Below, in pieces: positions 9,780 through 18,476 of a stretch of 64,000 nucleotides of DNA; the stretch's first letter is position 1, and the number at the start of each line of letters is the position of its first letter. Origin of the DNA: Carnobacterium maltaromaticum DSM 20342 (GTDB taxonomy: Bacteria; Bacillota; Bacilli; Lactobacillales; Carnobacteriaceae); NCBI RefSeq assembly GCF_000744945.1, contig NZ_JQMX01000001.1, positions 2,976,001 to 3,040,000 of the forward strand. Reading direction: 5' to 3'. The translations under genes were made by a program, and so were the position numbers. The notes below the pieces were generated by a model. The model searched no databases. It was not told the origin of the DNA and was given only the letters and a program-made list of their open reading frames with translations.

Positions 9780-9967
9780 ATGTTGAAAAAAGCTTTAATA
9801 GGGATGTTTTTTATTTTATTTATAACTATTTTTTTCAGAGTAACATAGTATTTGTAGCTACTAATGAACAGAACTAATTGTTTTCTGAGAATATACGCGA
9901 TAAATTTGATGTAATCACTTCGGAGTATCAACTGGAGATTAAAGTGCGTCATAATAAAAAGTACTAA
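9780..9967 (+). pseudogene. Remnant of a small secreted protein gene
   Basis: An ATG at 9780 with a GAGG site 8 bp before it starts a signal-peptide-like segment (MLKKALIGMFFILFITIFF). A run of seven T's follows, and the natural continuation then lies in another frame: QSNIVFVATNEQN, a TAA at 9875, then FSENIRDKFDVITSEYQL and a lysine-rich end at 9967. One inserted T plus loss of the TAA would give a secreted protein of about 61 residues with cleavage near VFVA. Two separate lesions argue for decay. Nothing here identifies its former function. Confidence 0.4.
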
Positions 9968-9970
9968 AAA

Positions 9971-10008
9971 AAAAGAAGTCAGCAACTTATAAATTGCTGA
10001 CTTCTTTT
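9971..10008. terminator. Bidirectional terminator hairpin
   Basis: A perfect 15-bp stem (AAAAGAAGTCAGCAA with TTGCTGACTTCTTTT, 8-nt loop) has an A run on one side and a T run on the other. It closes the ABC-transporter side and also lies beyond the 3' end of the P-type ATPase gene. Confidence 0.85.
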
Positions 10009-10138
10009 GACCACTATTAATTCAAGGTTTTGATTGCTAGTAAAAATATTTAAATGGAATTTGTCTCTTGTTTTCAATTTCAATTCTATTAGTAGTATGA
10101 TTATATGCAATCAATAGGAGAATGTACCTCGTTATAGT

Positions 10139-10165
10139 AACGAATTCTTTTAATAGAATTCGTTC
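10139..10165. repeat. Inverted repeat 3' of P-type ATPase gene
   Basis: ACGAATTC and GAATTCGT form an 8-bp stem around an AT-rich loop, 29 bp past the ATPase stop codon. It lacks a clear T run on the ATPase strand, so it is at best a weak terminator. Confidence 0.35.
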
Positions 10166-10193
10166 AACAAGGCTTAGTTATATGCTTATTTAA

Positions 10194-12827
10194 TTAGAAG
10201 CTACGTCCCATTTTGCGTAAGACAGCTTTTTGGATTTCAATAACAACCAATGGAATGATTGACAATCCAGTTGCTAATAACCAGTGAGCTCCACTTAGTT
10301 GAACTAGTGAAAAAATACTTGCTACTGGTGGTACAATCGCAACGAATAAAACAATTGCAATTGAGAAAAGCGCAGACCAGAATAACAATGGATTTGACAT
10401 AAAGCCAATTTTGAAAATAGATTCTTTGCTACGAGCATTGAAAATATGAATAACAGATGACCAACCAAGAATGATAAAGGCCATTGTTTGACCGACATCA
10501 TGACTAGCGGTAATCGTTCCGTTAATATCAATAAATGATCCGACATAGAAACCAATTAGGGTAATAATCGTGAAAATTACAGCTTGAACCCCAATTTTTT
10601 GTAACAACCCACCACTAAAGATACTTGCATTTTTAGGTGTCGGTTTTTGTTCCATAATATCAGCATCGGCTTTTTCTTTACTTAAACTAAATCCTGGAAT
10701 TCCATCTGCAACAACGTTAATTAAAAGCAATTGAACAGAGATAACTGGAACACCCCAACCCATACTAACAGCAATTAGCATGATGAAAATCTCGGATACA
10801 TTACAGCTTAATAAGAAGTAGACTGCTTTACGAATATTTTCATAGACGCGTCGACCTTCTTCAACAGCATGAACAATCGTCGCAAAATTATCATCGGTTA
10901 AGACCATATCAGCCGCATTTTTTGAAACGTCTGTACCAGCAATTCCCATCGCTGTTCCAACATCAGCAGCTTTCAATGCAGGAGCATCGTTAACCCCATC
11001 ACCAGTCATGGCAACGACTTCACCATTTGCTTGCCATGCTTTGACAATTTTAATTTTATCTTCAGGAGAGACACGAGCATAAACAGCGTAATCGCGAACA
11101 GTAGCTTGTAGTTCATCATCAGAAAGCTTAGCAAGTTCGGCACCTGTAATGGCTTTGTCTCCCTCTTCTAAAATCCCAATTTCTTTAGCAATAGCACTGG
11201 CGGTCACAATATGATCCCCAGTAATCATTACGGTTTTAATTCCCGCTGACTTAGCCGCTCGAACGGCTTCTTGACTCTCTTCACGAGGAGGATCAATCAT
11301 ACCGATAATACCAGCGAAAGTAATACCACTTTCTAATTCTTCAGGTGTTAAATCTTCTGGTAAGGTGTCGTATTTTTTATATCCAACAGCAATAACACGT
11401 AGGGCTTTTTCAGCAAATTCGTCATGAACCTTAATAGCTTCTTCGCCAATCTGACTGCTAAAATCAACAGGGATACGATCAAATGCTCCCTTTGTAATTG
11501 AAATAAACCCATCATCCAATTCGTGAACCGTCGTCATCAGTTTTCGTTCTGAGTCAAAAGGAATTTCATGAACCCGAGGATATTTTTGTTCCAACTCAGT
11601 TTTTTCTTGACCACGTTCTTGTAAAAGGCGGATAATCGCTGTTTCTGTTGGATCACCTGATTGTTTTTCAGAACCATCACGATCTTCAATTGTGGCATTG
11701 TTAGCTAAACTTAGAAGTCTTAGTAATTGTTCTTCGTCTTCATTATAGTCATCCTTAGCTTTAATTGGTTGGTGATTGACTGCCCATAATTCTTTAATCG
11801 TCATTTTATTTTGTGTTAAGGTTCCAGTTTTATCTGAACAAATAACCGAGGCACTACCAAGTGTTTCAACCGATGGGATATTTCGAATGATGGCATTGCG
11901 CTTCACCATATTTTGGACGCCATAAGCTAGCGTGATTGTCACGATAACCGGAAGTGTTTCAGGTACTGCAGCAACAGATAACGATACGGCTGTCATTAAT
12001 ATTTCTGCCATTGTTTCGCCTTGTAAATAGCCGATTACAAAAATTAAAGCACCAGCTAACAAAGCAATTAGACTTAATTTTTTACCTAGTTCATGTAAAC
12101 GCATTTGAAGTGGTGTCGTTGCTTTTTTCGTACTATTTAACAAACCAGCAATTTTACCCATTTCAGTTTCCATACCAGTTGCAACAACAACAGCTTTTGC
12201 TCGACCATTTGTAATTAAACAGCCTGAGAAGACCATATTAAATTGATCCCCCAGTGGCGCATCAGCAGGAATATCCATTTCGGGATCTTTATCAACAGGA
12301 ACACTTTCTCCAGTTAAAGCTGATTCTTCAACTTTTAAGCCACTACTTGTTAAAATGCGGGCATCAGCTGGAATCATTTCTCCAGTTTCAAGTAAAATAA
12401 TATCGCCAGGTACGAGTTCATGTGCATCGATTTCTTCAGTTTGACCTTCACGAATAACATTTGCCCGAGGTGCATTTAAACTTTTTAATGAATCCAGAGC
12501 TTTTTCAGCATTGCTTTCTTGTTTGATACTTAAAAAGATGTTTAAAATAACGATAGAAATGATGACAAGAGGCTCTGCAAAATCATCTGGGTGGATGGTA
12601 ATCGTTAAATATAGGGAAATAGCAGCAGCGAACAAGAGTATTATTGTTGTTATTTCTTTTAGTTGATGCATAATTTTGGTGAAAAGAGATTCTTTTTCCT
12701 CTTCGTTAAACTGGTTATAGCCATATGTTTCTCTAGCTTTTTCAACCTGATTATCTGTTAAACCGCTATTCTCATTAGTTTTCAACAGCTCAAGTAAGTC
12801 GTTTCTTTTTTTTGTTTTGAAATCCAT
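10194..12827 (-). CDS. P2-type cation-transporting ATPase (Ca2+/Mn2+ class, 877 aa)
   Basis: All P-type hallmarks are present: actuator loop TGES (172-175), phosphorylated aspartate D332 in [17 protein letters not shown], and [11 protein letters not shown] in the hinge. The helix-4 ion-binding motif reads PETLP (289-293), keeping the glutamate but replacing the usual glycine of the PEGLP motif of Ca2+ pumps. About ten membrane helices are distributed as in the PMR1/SERCA-like branch, so the likely role is export of divalent cations; the ion is inferred. The ATG follows GGAGAGTAATGC, and a minus-strand promoter and leader hairpin lie upstream. It is clearly distinct from the second ATPase at 26084. 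Confidence 0.88.
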   Translation of the reverse strand: MDFKTKKRNDLLELLKTNENSGLTDNQVEKARETYGYNQFNEEEKESLFTKIMHQLKEITTIILLFAAAISLYLTITIHPDDFAEPLVIISIVILNIFLSIKQESNAEKALDSLKSLNAPRANVIREGQTEEIDAHELVPGDIILLETGEMIPADARILTSSGLKVEESALTGESVPVDKDPEMDIPADAPLGDQFNMVFSGCLITNGRAKAVVVATGMETEMGKIAGLLNSTKKATTPLQMRLHELGKKLSLIALLAGALIFVIGYLQGETMAEILMTAVSLSVAAVPETLPVIVTITLAYGVQNMVKRNAIIRNIPSVETLGSASVICSDKTGTLTQNKMTIKELWAVNHQPIKAKDDYNEDEEQLLRLLSLANNATIEDRDGSEKQSGDPTETAIIRLLQERGQEKTELEQKYPRVHEIPFDSERKLMTTVHELDDGFISITKGAFDRIPVDFSSQIGEEAIKVHDEFAEKALRVIAVGYKKYDTLPEDLTPEELESGITFAGIIGMIDPPREESQEAVRAAKSAGIKTVMITGDHIVTASAIAKEIGILEEGDKAITGAELAKLSDDELQATVRDYAVYARVSPEDKIKIVKAWQANGEVVAMTGDGVNDAPALKAADVGTAMGIAGTDVSKNAADMVLTDDNFATIVHAVEEGRRVYENIRKAVYFLLSCNVSEIFIMLIAVSMGWGVPVISVQLLLINVVADGIPGFSLSKEKADADIMEQKPTPKNASIFSGGLLQKIGVQAVIFTIITLIGFYVGSFIDINGTITASHDVGQTMAFIILGWSSVIHIFNARSKESIFKIGFMSNPLLFWSALFSIAIVLFVAIVPPVASIFSLVQLSGAHWLLATGLSIIPLVVIEIQKAVLRKMGRSF

Positions 12828-12865
12828 GCATTACTCTCCTTTAATATGATTTTTGTTCTATTTAA

Positions 12866-12898
12866 GCTCGCTTTTTTTGCGAGCAAGTGATTGCTTGC
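12866..12898 (-). other. Leader hairpins of the P-type ATPase transcript
   Basis: In the 5' untranslated region of the minus-strand mRNA, GCTCGC/GCGAGC (12866-12884) and GCAAG/CTTGC (12883-12898) form two adjacent short stems. They share the GC between them and so may compete. They do not resemble the yybP-ykoY element of the other ATPase. Confidence 0.4.
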
Positions 12899-12905
12899 TT
12901 TTTTA

Positions 12906-12934
12906 AGTGTAACAAAAAAATAACTAATTTACAA
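12906..12934 (-). promoter_or_regulatory. Promoter of the P-type ATPase gene
   Basis: On the minus strand TTGTAA (12934-12929) and TACACT (12911-12906) are 17 bp apart, leaving a leader of about 70 nt before the start codon. Confidence 0.55.
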
Positions 12935-13122
12935 GAAATTTTCCCTACACTATAGAAGTTTTTTTTGCATATAAAGTTAGCAAAATATGAACAAAGTTTA
13001 AATTAGTGATTAGAATCTAGTAGTAATGATTGCTCTCAGCCGCTTTTTAGTATATATTATTAAAGACTATCCATTGTGATATGTGTAACGAAGCTTAAAC
13101 AAAAAAGTGAGGGTAAAATATA

Positions 13123-14190
13123 ATGAAACCATCTATTTATGGTTTGAAAAATGATGAGTTAACTGAATGGTTCGTAGAAAATGGCCAAAAAGCTTTTCGC
13201 GCTACTCAAGTATGGGACTGGCTTTATGTAAAACGTGTTACTTCTTTCGCAAAAATGACGAACTTATCAAAAGAATTGATTCAATTATTAGAAGAAAACT
13301 TTATTGTTCAACCTTTAATTCAGAAGGTTGTGCAAGAATCAAATGATGGAACGATTAAGTATTTATTTGAATTGCACGATGGGTTACTGATTGAGACAGT
13401 TTTAATGCGCCATGAGTATGGTTTATCTGTCTGCGTTACAACTCAAGTTGGCTGTAATATTGGCTGTACATTCTGTGCTAGTGGTTTACTCAAAAAACAA
13501 CGTGATTTAACAGCTGGCGAAATTGTCGCTCAGATTATGCAAGTGCAACAGTATCTCGATGAGAAAGAGACTGGCGATCGAGTGAGTCATATTGTGGTAA
13601 TGGGAATCGGTGAACCATTTGATAATTACGACAATGTCATGAGTTTCTTACGAATCGTGAACAATGAAAAAGGGTTATCAATCGGGGCACGTCATATTAC
13701 CGTTTCAACAAGTGGTTTAGCACCTAAAATTAAAGAATTTGCTGAAAATGGCTTGCAAGTTAATTTAGCAATCTCATTACATGCGCCTAACAATGAAATT
13801 CGCACAAGCATTATGCGCATTAATCGCAATTTCCCAATTGAGAAATTAATGGATGCTGTGGATTATTATTTAGAGAAAACCAATCGTCGAATTACTTTTG
13901 AATACATTATGTTACGTGGCGTAAATGATCAAAAAGAACAAGCTTTGGAGTTAGCAAAATTGCTAGCTGATAAGCGCCATTTAGCTTACGTGAATCTAAT
14001 TCCTTATAATGCTGTCTCAGAACATGATCAATATAGCCGTAGTAAAAAAGCGGATGTGTTGGCATTTCACGATACACTTAAGAAAAAAGGAATCAATTCA
14101 GTAGTTCGTAAAGAACAAGGCAGCGATATTGATGCAGCTTGTGGTCAATTACGTAGCAAGCAAATGAAGAAAGAATCAACAGAAGCATAA
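13123..14190 (+). CDS. rlmN: 23S rRNA (adenine2503-C2)-methyltransferase RlmN
   Basis: A radical-SAM enzyme of 355 residues with the cluster motif CxxxCxxC at C111, C115 and C118 ([12 protein letters not shown]), a GGEP-like motif [13 protein letters not shown], and a C-terminal cysteine (AACGQL) that forms the methyl-carrier pair. RlmN methylates A2503 of 23S rRNA and A37 of some tRNAs. The similar resistance enzyme Cfr is less likely given the ordinary length and lone chromosomal context. Start ATG follows GAGGG at 9-bp spacing. It forms its own unit, with a terminator straight after the stop. Confidence 0.93.
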   Translation: MKPSIYGLKNDELTEWFVENGQKAFRATQVWDWLYVKRVTSFAKMTNLSKELIQLLEENFIVQPLIQKVVQESNDGTIKYLFELHDGLLIETVLMRHEYGLSVCVTTQVGCNIGCTFCASGLLKKQRDLTAGEIVAQIMQVQQYLDEKETGDRVSHIVVMGIGEPFDNYDNVMSFLRIVNNEKGLSIGARHITVSTSGLAPKIKEFAENGLQVNLAISLHAPNNEIRTSIMRINRNFPIEKLMDAVDYYLEKTNRRITFEYIMLRGVNDQKEQALELAKLLADKRHLAYVNLIPYNAVSEHDQYSRSKKADVLAFHDTLKKKGINSVVRKEQGSDIDAACGQLRSKQMKKESTEA

Positions 14191-14198
14191 TGATCAAG

Positions 14199-14229
14199 GA
14201 CTTAGGATAAATTTCCTAGGTCTTTTTTT
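14199..14229 (+). terminator. Terminator after rlmN
   Basis: GACTTAGGA pairs with TCCTAGGTC (one G-U) and is followed by seven T's. Confidence 0.88.
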
Positions 14230-14307
14230 GCATAGTTTTGTTCCCGCTTACAAATATAGTGAAAAGGTGATAAACTAAACTAACTACAAGTTTGGGAGTT
14301 GAATTTA

Positions 14308-15438
14308 ATGGAATTAAATGAAATTGTTAAGGCATTAAAGACACAACAAGCAGTGTCAGTAGAAGATGGTATTCAAGTTATAAATAAACACAATCCTGAT
14401 TTTATTCCCGGAGAAATTGACCCGATTGTGATTCAGGACCAAATGAAAGAATCTAAAACAGGAACGAATGAAACTATTGATCAAGCAACTGCAATCATGC
14501 CTGATTTTTCAGATAGCGAAGTTGCACGCCAATTTGCATTAATTATGCGTCAAACAATGGGTTCTTCCAATGTAGATATAAGTGAAGGGATTGAAACGAA
14601 AGTTCAAAAAATTAATGGAACACACGGTGAAATCCCCATTCGTATTTACCAATCAGGCGCTATAAATAAAACCAAACCTGCTATTATATTTTTCCATGGC
14701 GGAGGTTTTGTGGGCGGAACTAGCCAAGTAACTGAAAATTTTTGTAAGGTGATGGCTGAACAATTAGAAGGTATTGTTCTAAATGTCGAGTATCGACTTG
14801 CTCCAGAATTTCAAGCTCCAGTTGCTAGTGATGAGTGTTACGCTGTAGTAAAATGGGCCCATGAGTGTGCCAGTGAATTAGGCATAAATCCAAATCAAAT
14901 CGCAGTGGCTGGGGATAGTGCCGGCGGGAATTTAGCTGCAGTCTGTTCTTATTTGGATCGCCAACAAGAAAATAATTTGATTGCCTTTCAGGCTTTGCTC
15001 TATCCAGCCATATATTTGGATGAAGAAACGTTAGCTGCTAAACAATGGCCGATTGAGAAGTTTGGGGCGAATCCAGCATTAAGCGCCAAATTAGCTCCCG
15101 GTTTTGTTGGAATGGCAGCGTCCCATGAAATGATTCGTACCGTTTATGCAGGCGAACTAGATGTTCATTCACCCTTACTTTCACCGGGACATGCTTCAAA
15201 AGCAGAGCTAGAAAAGATGCCACCAACTCTGATTGTTGTTGCAAGCTATGATTATCTTCGTCCTTTTGCTTTGGACTATGGTAGAAAGTTGGAAACAGCA
15301 GGAGTCGAAGTGAAAACAATTTGTTATGAAGGAATGTTCCACGCGTTTATCGATAAAATTGGTCTTTATCCACAAGCAGAAGATTGTGCTAATGAAATTG
15401 TCAAAACGTTTAAAGAATCTATGGGAAGAAATGAATAA
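14308..15438 (+). CDS. Alpha/beta hydrolase, HSL-family esterase
   Basis: The 376-residue protein has the oxyanion-hole motif HGGGFVGG and the nucleophile elbow GDSAGGN typical of the hormone-sensitive-lipase (lipase family IV) esterases. The catalytic aspartate is probably in VVASYDYLRP, and the histidine in GMFHAFI near the C-terminus. A roughly 100-residue N-terminal extension precedes the HGGG block. I chose the ATG at 14308 because GGGAG lies 9 bp upstream; the in-frame TTG at 14299 would touch the ribosome site. No signal peptide is visible, so it is cytoplasmic. Substrate is unknown, probably short acyl esters. Confidence 0.85.
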   Translation: MELNEIVKALKTQQAVSVEDGIQVINKHNPDFIPGEIDPIVIQDQMKESKTGTNETIDQATAIMPDFSDSEVARQFALIMRQTMGSSNVDISEGIETKVQKINGTHGEIPIRIYQSGAINKTKPAIIFFHGGGFVGGTSQVTENFCKVMAEQLEGIVLNVEYRLAPEFQAPVASDECYAVVKWAHECASELGINPNQIAVAGDSAGGNLAAVCSYLDRQQENNLIAFQALLYPAIYLDEETLAAKQWPIEKFGANPALSAKLAPGFVGMAASHEMIRTVYAGELDVHSPLLSPGHASKAELEKMPPTLIVVASYDYLRPFALDYGRKLETAGVEVKTICYEGMFHAFIDKIGLYPQAEDCANEIVKTFKESMGRNE

Positions 15439-15447
15439 GAAAGATTT

Positions 15448-15480
15448 AATCATAAGCCTTAACTAGCTTATGATTTTTTC
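15448..15480 (+). terminator. Terminator after esterase gene
   Basis: AATCATAAGC and GCTTATGATT pair perfectly around an 8-nt loop and run into T's. Confidence 0.88.
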
Positions 15481-15513
15481 TACGTCGGCTATTAGCTGAA
15501 AAATATCTTTTCC

Positions 15514-15542
15514 TTGAAATTTTCAGCAGGATGATTTATTAT
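15514..15542 (+). promoter_or_regulatory. Promoter of the ABC-F gene
   Basis: TTGAAA (15514-15519) and TATTAT (15537-15542) are separated by 17 bp. Transcription would start near 15549, giving an unusually long leader of about 245 nt. Confidence 0.65.
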
Positions 15543-15635
15543 AGTTCTTGTAAGACCATTCTAAGAGAGGTACAGGTATTAAGGACATGAAATAAGTATT
15601 CACGATTTTAGTTAACTGAATTCTAAAAATAACGA

Positions 15636-15752
15636 CGAACCTATTATAGGGGCGGTTTCTTTAGAATTGCGTAAAACTAATCTGAAAGTGGATTCTATTT
15701 CAAGAATGTCATAATACCCAATTCCTAATTTAGGGATAGGTCTATTTTTACA
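15636..15752 (+). promoter_or_regulatory. Possible attenuator leader of the ABC-F gene
   Basis: The leader holds an early hairpin (CCTAT/ATAGG at 15640-15650) and a later imperfect hairpin (CCTAA/TTAGG around 15723-15734, extended by flanking pairs) followed by TCTATTTTTA. ACCTAT at 15639-15644 can instead pair with ATAGGT at 15736-15741, so the two structures may exclude each other. Ribosome-protection ABC-F genes are often induced this way by antibiotic-stalled ribosomes. Very short start-stop pairs (ATG-AAA-TAA at 15587 and ATG-TCA-TAA near 15706) are the only leader-peptide candidates. Confidence 0.4.
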
Positions 15753-15795
15753 TACTGAAATTCAATCTTCTTCAGATATTGAAGGAGGTTTTTTT

Positions 15796-17367
15796 ATGCT
15801 AATCGAAGCAACAAATATAAAAAAAGCAATTGGTGAGAAAGTCCTATTTGAAATTCCTAAGTGGATTATTTATCCTGGAGAGCGCATTGGAATTGTCGGT
15901 TTAAATGGAACCGGGAAAACAACATTACTAACTATTTTAGCAGGTAAAGAAGAAGCTGATACTGGTAGTGTTGTAATTAATAGCCCGATTGGATTTATTG
16001 AACAACTACCAGAAAATCAAGAAACAACATCCTTAAGTGGTGGTGAAGAAACGAAGCAACGAATTCAAGAAGCTTTTCAAATGGAGACAGGTTTACTTTT
16101 CGCTGATGAACCTACCAGCCATTTAGATCAAGATGGGCGAGCTTATTTAGAAAAAAGATTGAAACATTTTGCAGGTGGAGCCTTAATTGTTTCTCATGAT
16201 CGTGCGTTTCTGAATGCTGTTTGTACAAAAATAGTCGAACTTGAAAATGGCGTCGTTCATTTTTATTCTGGGAATTACGATGCGTATCGTGAACAAAAAG
16301 AAATTGAAAAAATGACTGCAGAAAGTGAATATATAACTTATGAAAAAGAAAAACGTCGACTAAAGAAAGTGGCCGAGGCAACAGAAAAACGTGCGGCCAA
16401 AGTGAAAAAAGCGCCAAGTCGTATGGGAAACTCTGAAGCAAGACTTCATAAGATGGGCGATCAACGTGCTAAAAAGAAACTTGGTGAAAATGTAAAGAAT
16501 GTGGAGCAAAGACTCCAGCACCTTGATGTGAAAACAAAACCTATTGAACTGGCACCGATTAAAATTAAGCTGGATAAGGGACGTGAGATTCACCAAAAAA
16601 TCGTGTTATCTGGCTCCAAAGTATCGAAAGGTTTTAGCACGAAACAACTACTAGAAAATACTGAATTTACTTTATATAACCATTCTAGAACGGCTCTGAT
16701 TGGAGCAAATGGAGTTGGGAAAACAACATTAATCAAAATGATTATTGAGCAAGATAAACACATCCAGCAAGCTAAAAATGTTGAGATAGGTTATTTTAGC
16801 CAAAAGCTAGATGGCTTAGATGAATCACAGAGTATTTTAGGAAATGTCATGAAAGAGAGTATTCATGAAGAGGATTTTGTTAGGATGCTATTGGCTCGGT
16901 TGTTGTTCAAAGGGCAAGATGTTTACAAGAAGGTTGCGGTAATTAGCGGTGGTGAGAAAAATAAAGTTTCTATGGCTAAATTATTGGTTAGTTCCGCTAA
17001 TGTATTAATCTTTGATGAACCAACAAATTATTTAGATTTGGCTTCAATCGAGGCAGTTGAATCGGCTTTGAAATCTTATGAAGGAACCATTTTATTTGTT
17101 TCCCATGATACGCAATTTGTTGAAAATATAGCGACACATTATTGGCAGATAAGTGATAAAAAAATAAAAATGTGGGAACCAGAAACGTTGGAAGTTAGTC
17201 CAGAATTAGTGCAGGATGCAGGAGCAACTTTATTAACTTCGGAAGAAAAAATGCTTATTGAAAACCGCTTATCTGCTTTATTAGGAAGAATTTCTATGCC
17301 AAGTAAGAAAGATAATGTACTTGAACTAGAAAAAGAATACCAAGAGTTAACTCAAAAATTAAAGTAA
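15796..17367 (+). CDS. ABC-F family ATPase, possible ribosome-protection type
   Basis: Two fused ABC domains without membrane segments: Walker A GLNGTGKTT with signature LSGGEE, and Walker A GANGVGKTT with signature ISGGEKNK, joined by a long basic linker (about residues 170-270) and ending in a charged C-terminal extension. ABC-F proteins act on the ribosome. The short first domain, linker and C-terminal extension resemble the VmlR/Vga/Lsa antibiotic-protection group more than housekeeping EttA/Uup-like members, and the long structured leader supports an inducible gene. Resistance spectrum cannot be predicted. Start ATG follows GAAGGAGG. Confidence 0.82.
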   Translation: MLIEATNIKKAIGEKVLFEIPKWIIYPGERIGIVGLNGTGKTTLLTILAGKEEADTGSVVINSPIGFIEQLPENQETTSLSGGEETKQRIQEAFQMETGLLFADEPTSHLDQDGRAYLEKRLKHFAGGALIVSHDRAFLNAVCTKIVELENGVVHFYSGNYDAYREQKEIEKMTAESEYITYEKEKRRLKKVAEATEKRAAKVKKAPSRMGNSEARLHKMGDQRAKKKLGENVKNVEQRLQHLDVKTKPIELAPIKIKLDKGREIHQKIVLSGSKVSKGFSTKQLLENTEFTLYNHSRTALIGANGVGKTTLIKMIIEQDKHIQQAKNVEIGYFSQKLDGLDESQSILGNVMKESIHEEDFVRMLLARLLFKGQDVYKKVAVISGGEKNKVSMAKLLVSSANVLIFDEPTNYLDLASIEAVESALKSYEGTILFVSHDTQFVENIATHYWQISDKKIKMWEPETLEVSPELVQDAGATLLTSEEKMLIENRLSALLGRISMPSKKDNVLELEKEYQELTQKLK

Positions 17368-17420
17368 TAGAATTGAGGATCATAGACTTGTAGTGAATAT
17401 GTAAGAAAATCTAGTTATAA

Positions 17421-18020
17421 CTAATAATCTACCTCACCAGTTAGATAGTAGTTGTACCAAGCTTCAATCATTGGAATTGGGAAAACAGCGAGAGCAGTTA
17501 AAATTTGTTTAGCGAAAAGTAAAGCACCAGCAGGGCTAGCTGTAATCAGATTATTATCCGTCATAGAAAGTGCTTGTTGATACAAAGCTTGTCCTTTATA
17601 AGTTGGTGAAAAGCCAGTCAAAAATTCAAGGGCGGAACTCGTATGTTTACGAGTATCTAAAACAGCTAAATTAGCTAGTGCTAGCGTTGCCCCACAGATA
17701 GCTGCAACTAAGATTCCTTGTTCTAAATAATCAGGAACCTCTTTTAGAAGCGCTTGGTGCTGAGGGGCATCCCAAGTGTTTGCTCCAGGAAGTAAAAGTG
17801 CCGCCATTTGGTTTGAATCAATTTCAGCAATAGAACAATCTGGCGTTACCGTCAAACCGCCCATTGTTTGAATAGTATCTTTGGTATATCCAACTGTTTT
17901 AATCGTATATTTGTGTGAGATTTTATTTTGTATTTCTCGCATGTTAACAGCAGAAAGAACATATGAGAGCTCCCAGTCAGCCATAGTATCTAAAAGATAA
18001 ACATAAATAATTTTGTTCAT
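17421..18020 (-). CDS. DJ-1/PfpI family protein
   Basis: A 199-residue class-I glutamine amidotransferase-like protein with the reactive-cysteine elbow AAICGAT (C109) and LLLPGA in the expected order. The DJ-1/PfpI superfamily includes glyoxalases, stress chaperones and amidases; it resembles the YdeA-like stand-alone members of Firmicutes, whose reaction is unsettled. Start ATG at 18020 follows GAAGG. It is a single gene, convergent with the ABC-F gene. Confidence 0.82.
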   Translation of the reverse strand: MNKIIYVYLLDTMADWELSYVLSAVNMREIQNKISHKYTIKTVGYTKDTIQTMGGLTVTPDCSIAEIDSNQMAALLLPGANTWDAPQHQALLKEVPDYLEQGILVAAICGATLALANLAVLDTRKHTSSALEFLTGFSPTYKGQALYQQALSMTDNNLITASPAGALLFAKQILTALAVFPIPMIEAWYNYYLTGEVDY

Positions 18021-18309
18021 TACAATTCAACCTTCTTTCTTATTTAAAACTAGTTTAGCAGTAGAATGGTGACAGCAGTATGTCAGTATTCTAGTCGGAA
18101 TTTAAAATAATGACGATTGGATTTTAATTAATTTTTAAAAGCAAACAAATGAAGGCTCGTGTGACTAAATCAGTTAAAATCTACGGACTTAAATTATAGC
18201 GGTCTGTTCGTACTTCTTCTATAAAAAGGAAAAACCAGTAAACAACTTATGATTTGTCTTATCTTGTTCAAACTCTTAAATAGCAGTAAAAAAATTAATA
18301 AGAAACCGG

Positions 18310-18338
18310 TTGCGAAAAATAAACTTCCATGATATAGT
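18310..18338 (+). promoter_or_regulatory. Promoter of the antiterminator/PTS operon
   Basis: TTGCGA (18310-18315) and TATAGT (18333-18338) are separated by 17 bp and lie just upstream of the first RAT site. Confidence 0.65.
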
Positions 18339-18355
18339 TAGTTTGTAATTGAGAA

Positions 18356-18384
18356 GGATTGTTACTGCAACAGCAGGCAAAACC
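18356..18384 (+). promoter_or_regulatory. RAT site 1 (ribonucleic antiterminator)
   Basis: The 29-nt element GGATTGTTACTGC-AACA-GCAGGCAAAACC matches the target bound by LicT/SacY-type proteins. Its 3' end overlaps the 5' arm of the following terminator, so binding by the antiterminator prevents termination. Confidence 0.9.
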
Positions 18385-18448
18385 TAAATTGATTCGAAAT
18401 CACGCTAGTATTTGTATACGTGAGTTTGGAATGAGTTTAGGTTTTTCT
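18379..18448 (+). terminator. Conditional terminator before licT-like gene
   Basis: AAAACCTAAA and TTTAGGTTTTT form the ends of a stem-loop ending in T's. The 5' arm is shared with RAT site 1, the classic overlapping arrangement. Confidence 0.85.
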
Positions 18449-18476
18449 TTTTTAGATGAATCGGGGGGAGTTAAGT

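Noticed and set aside
9686..9985. Open frame of 99 codons on the - strand
   Set aside because: Runs through a terminator hairpin and opposite the degraded secreted-protein gene; no ribosome binding site and only low-complexity hydrophobic sequence.
13123..14190. Cfr-type antibiotic resistance methyltransferase
   Set aside because: Length, motifs and isolated chromosomal position fit housekeeping RlmN.
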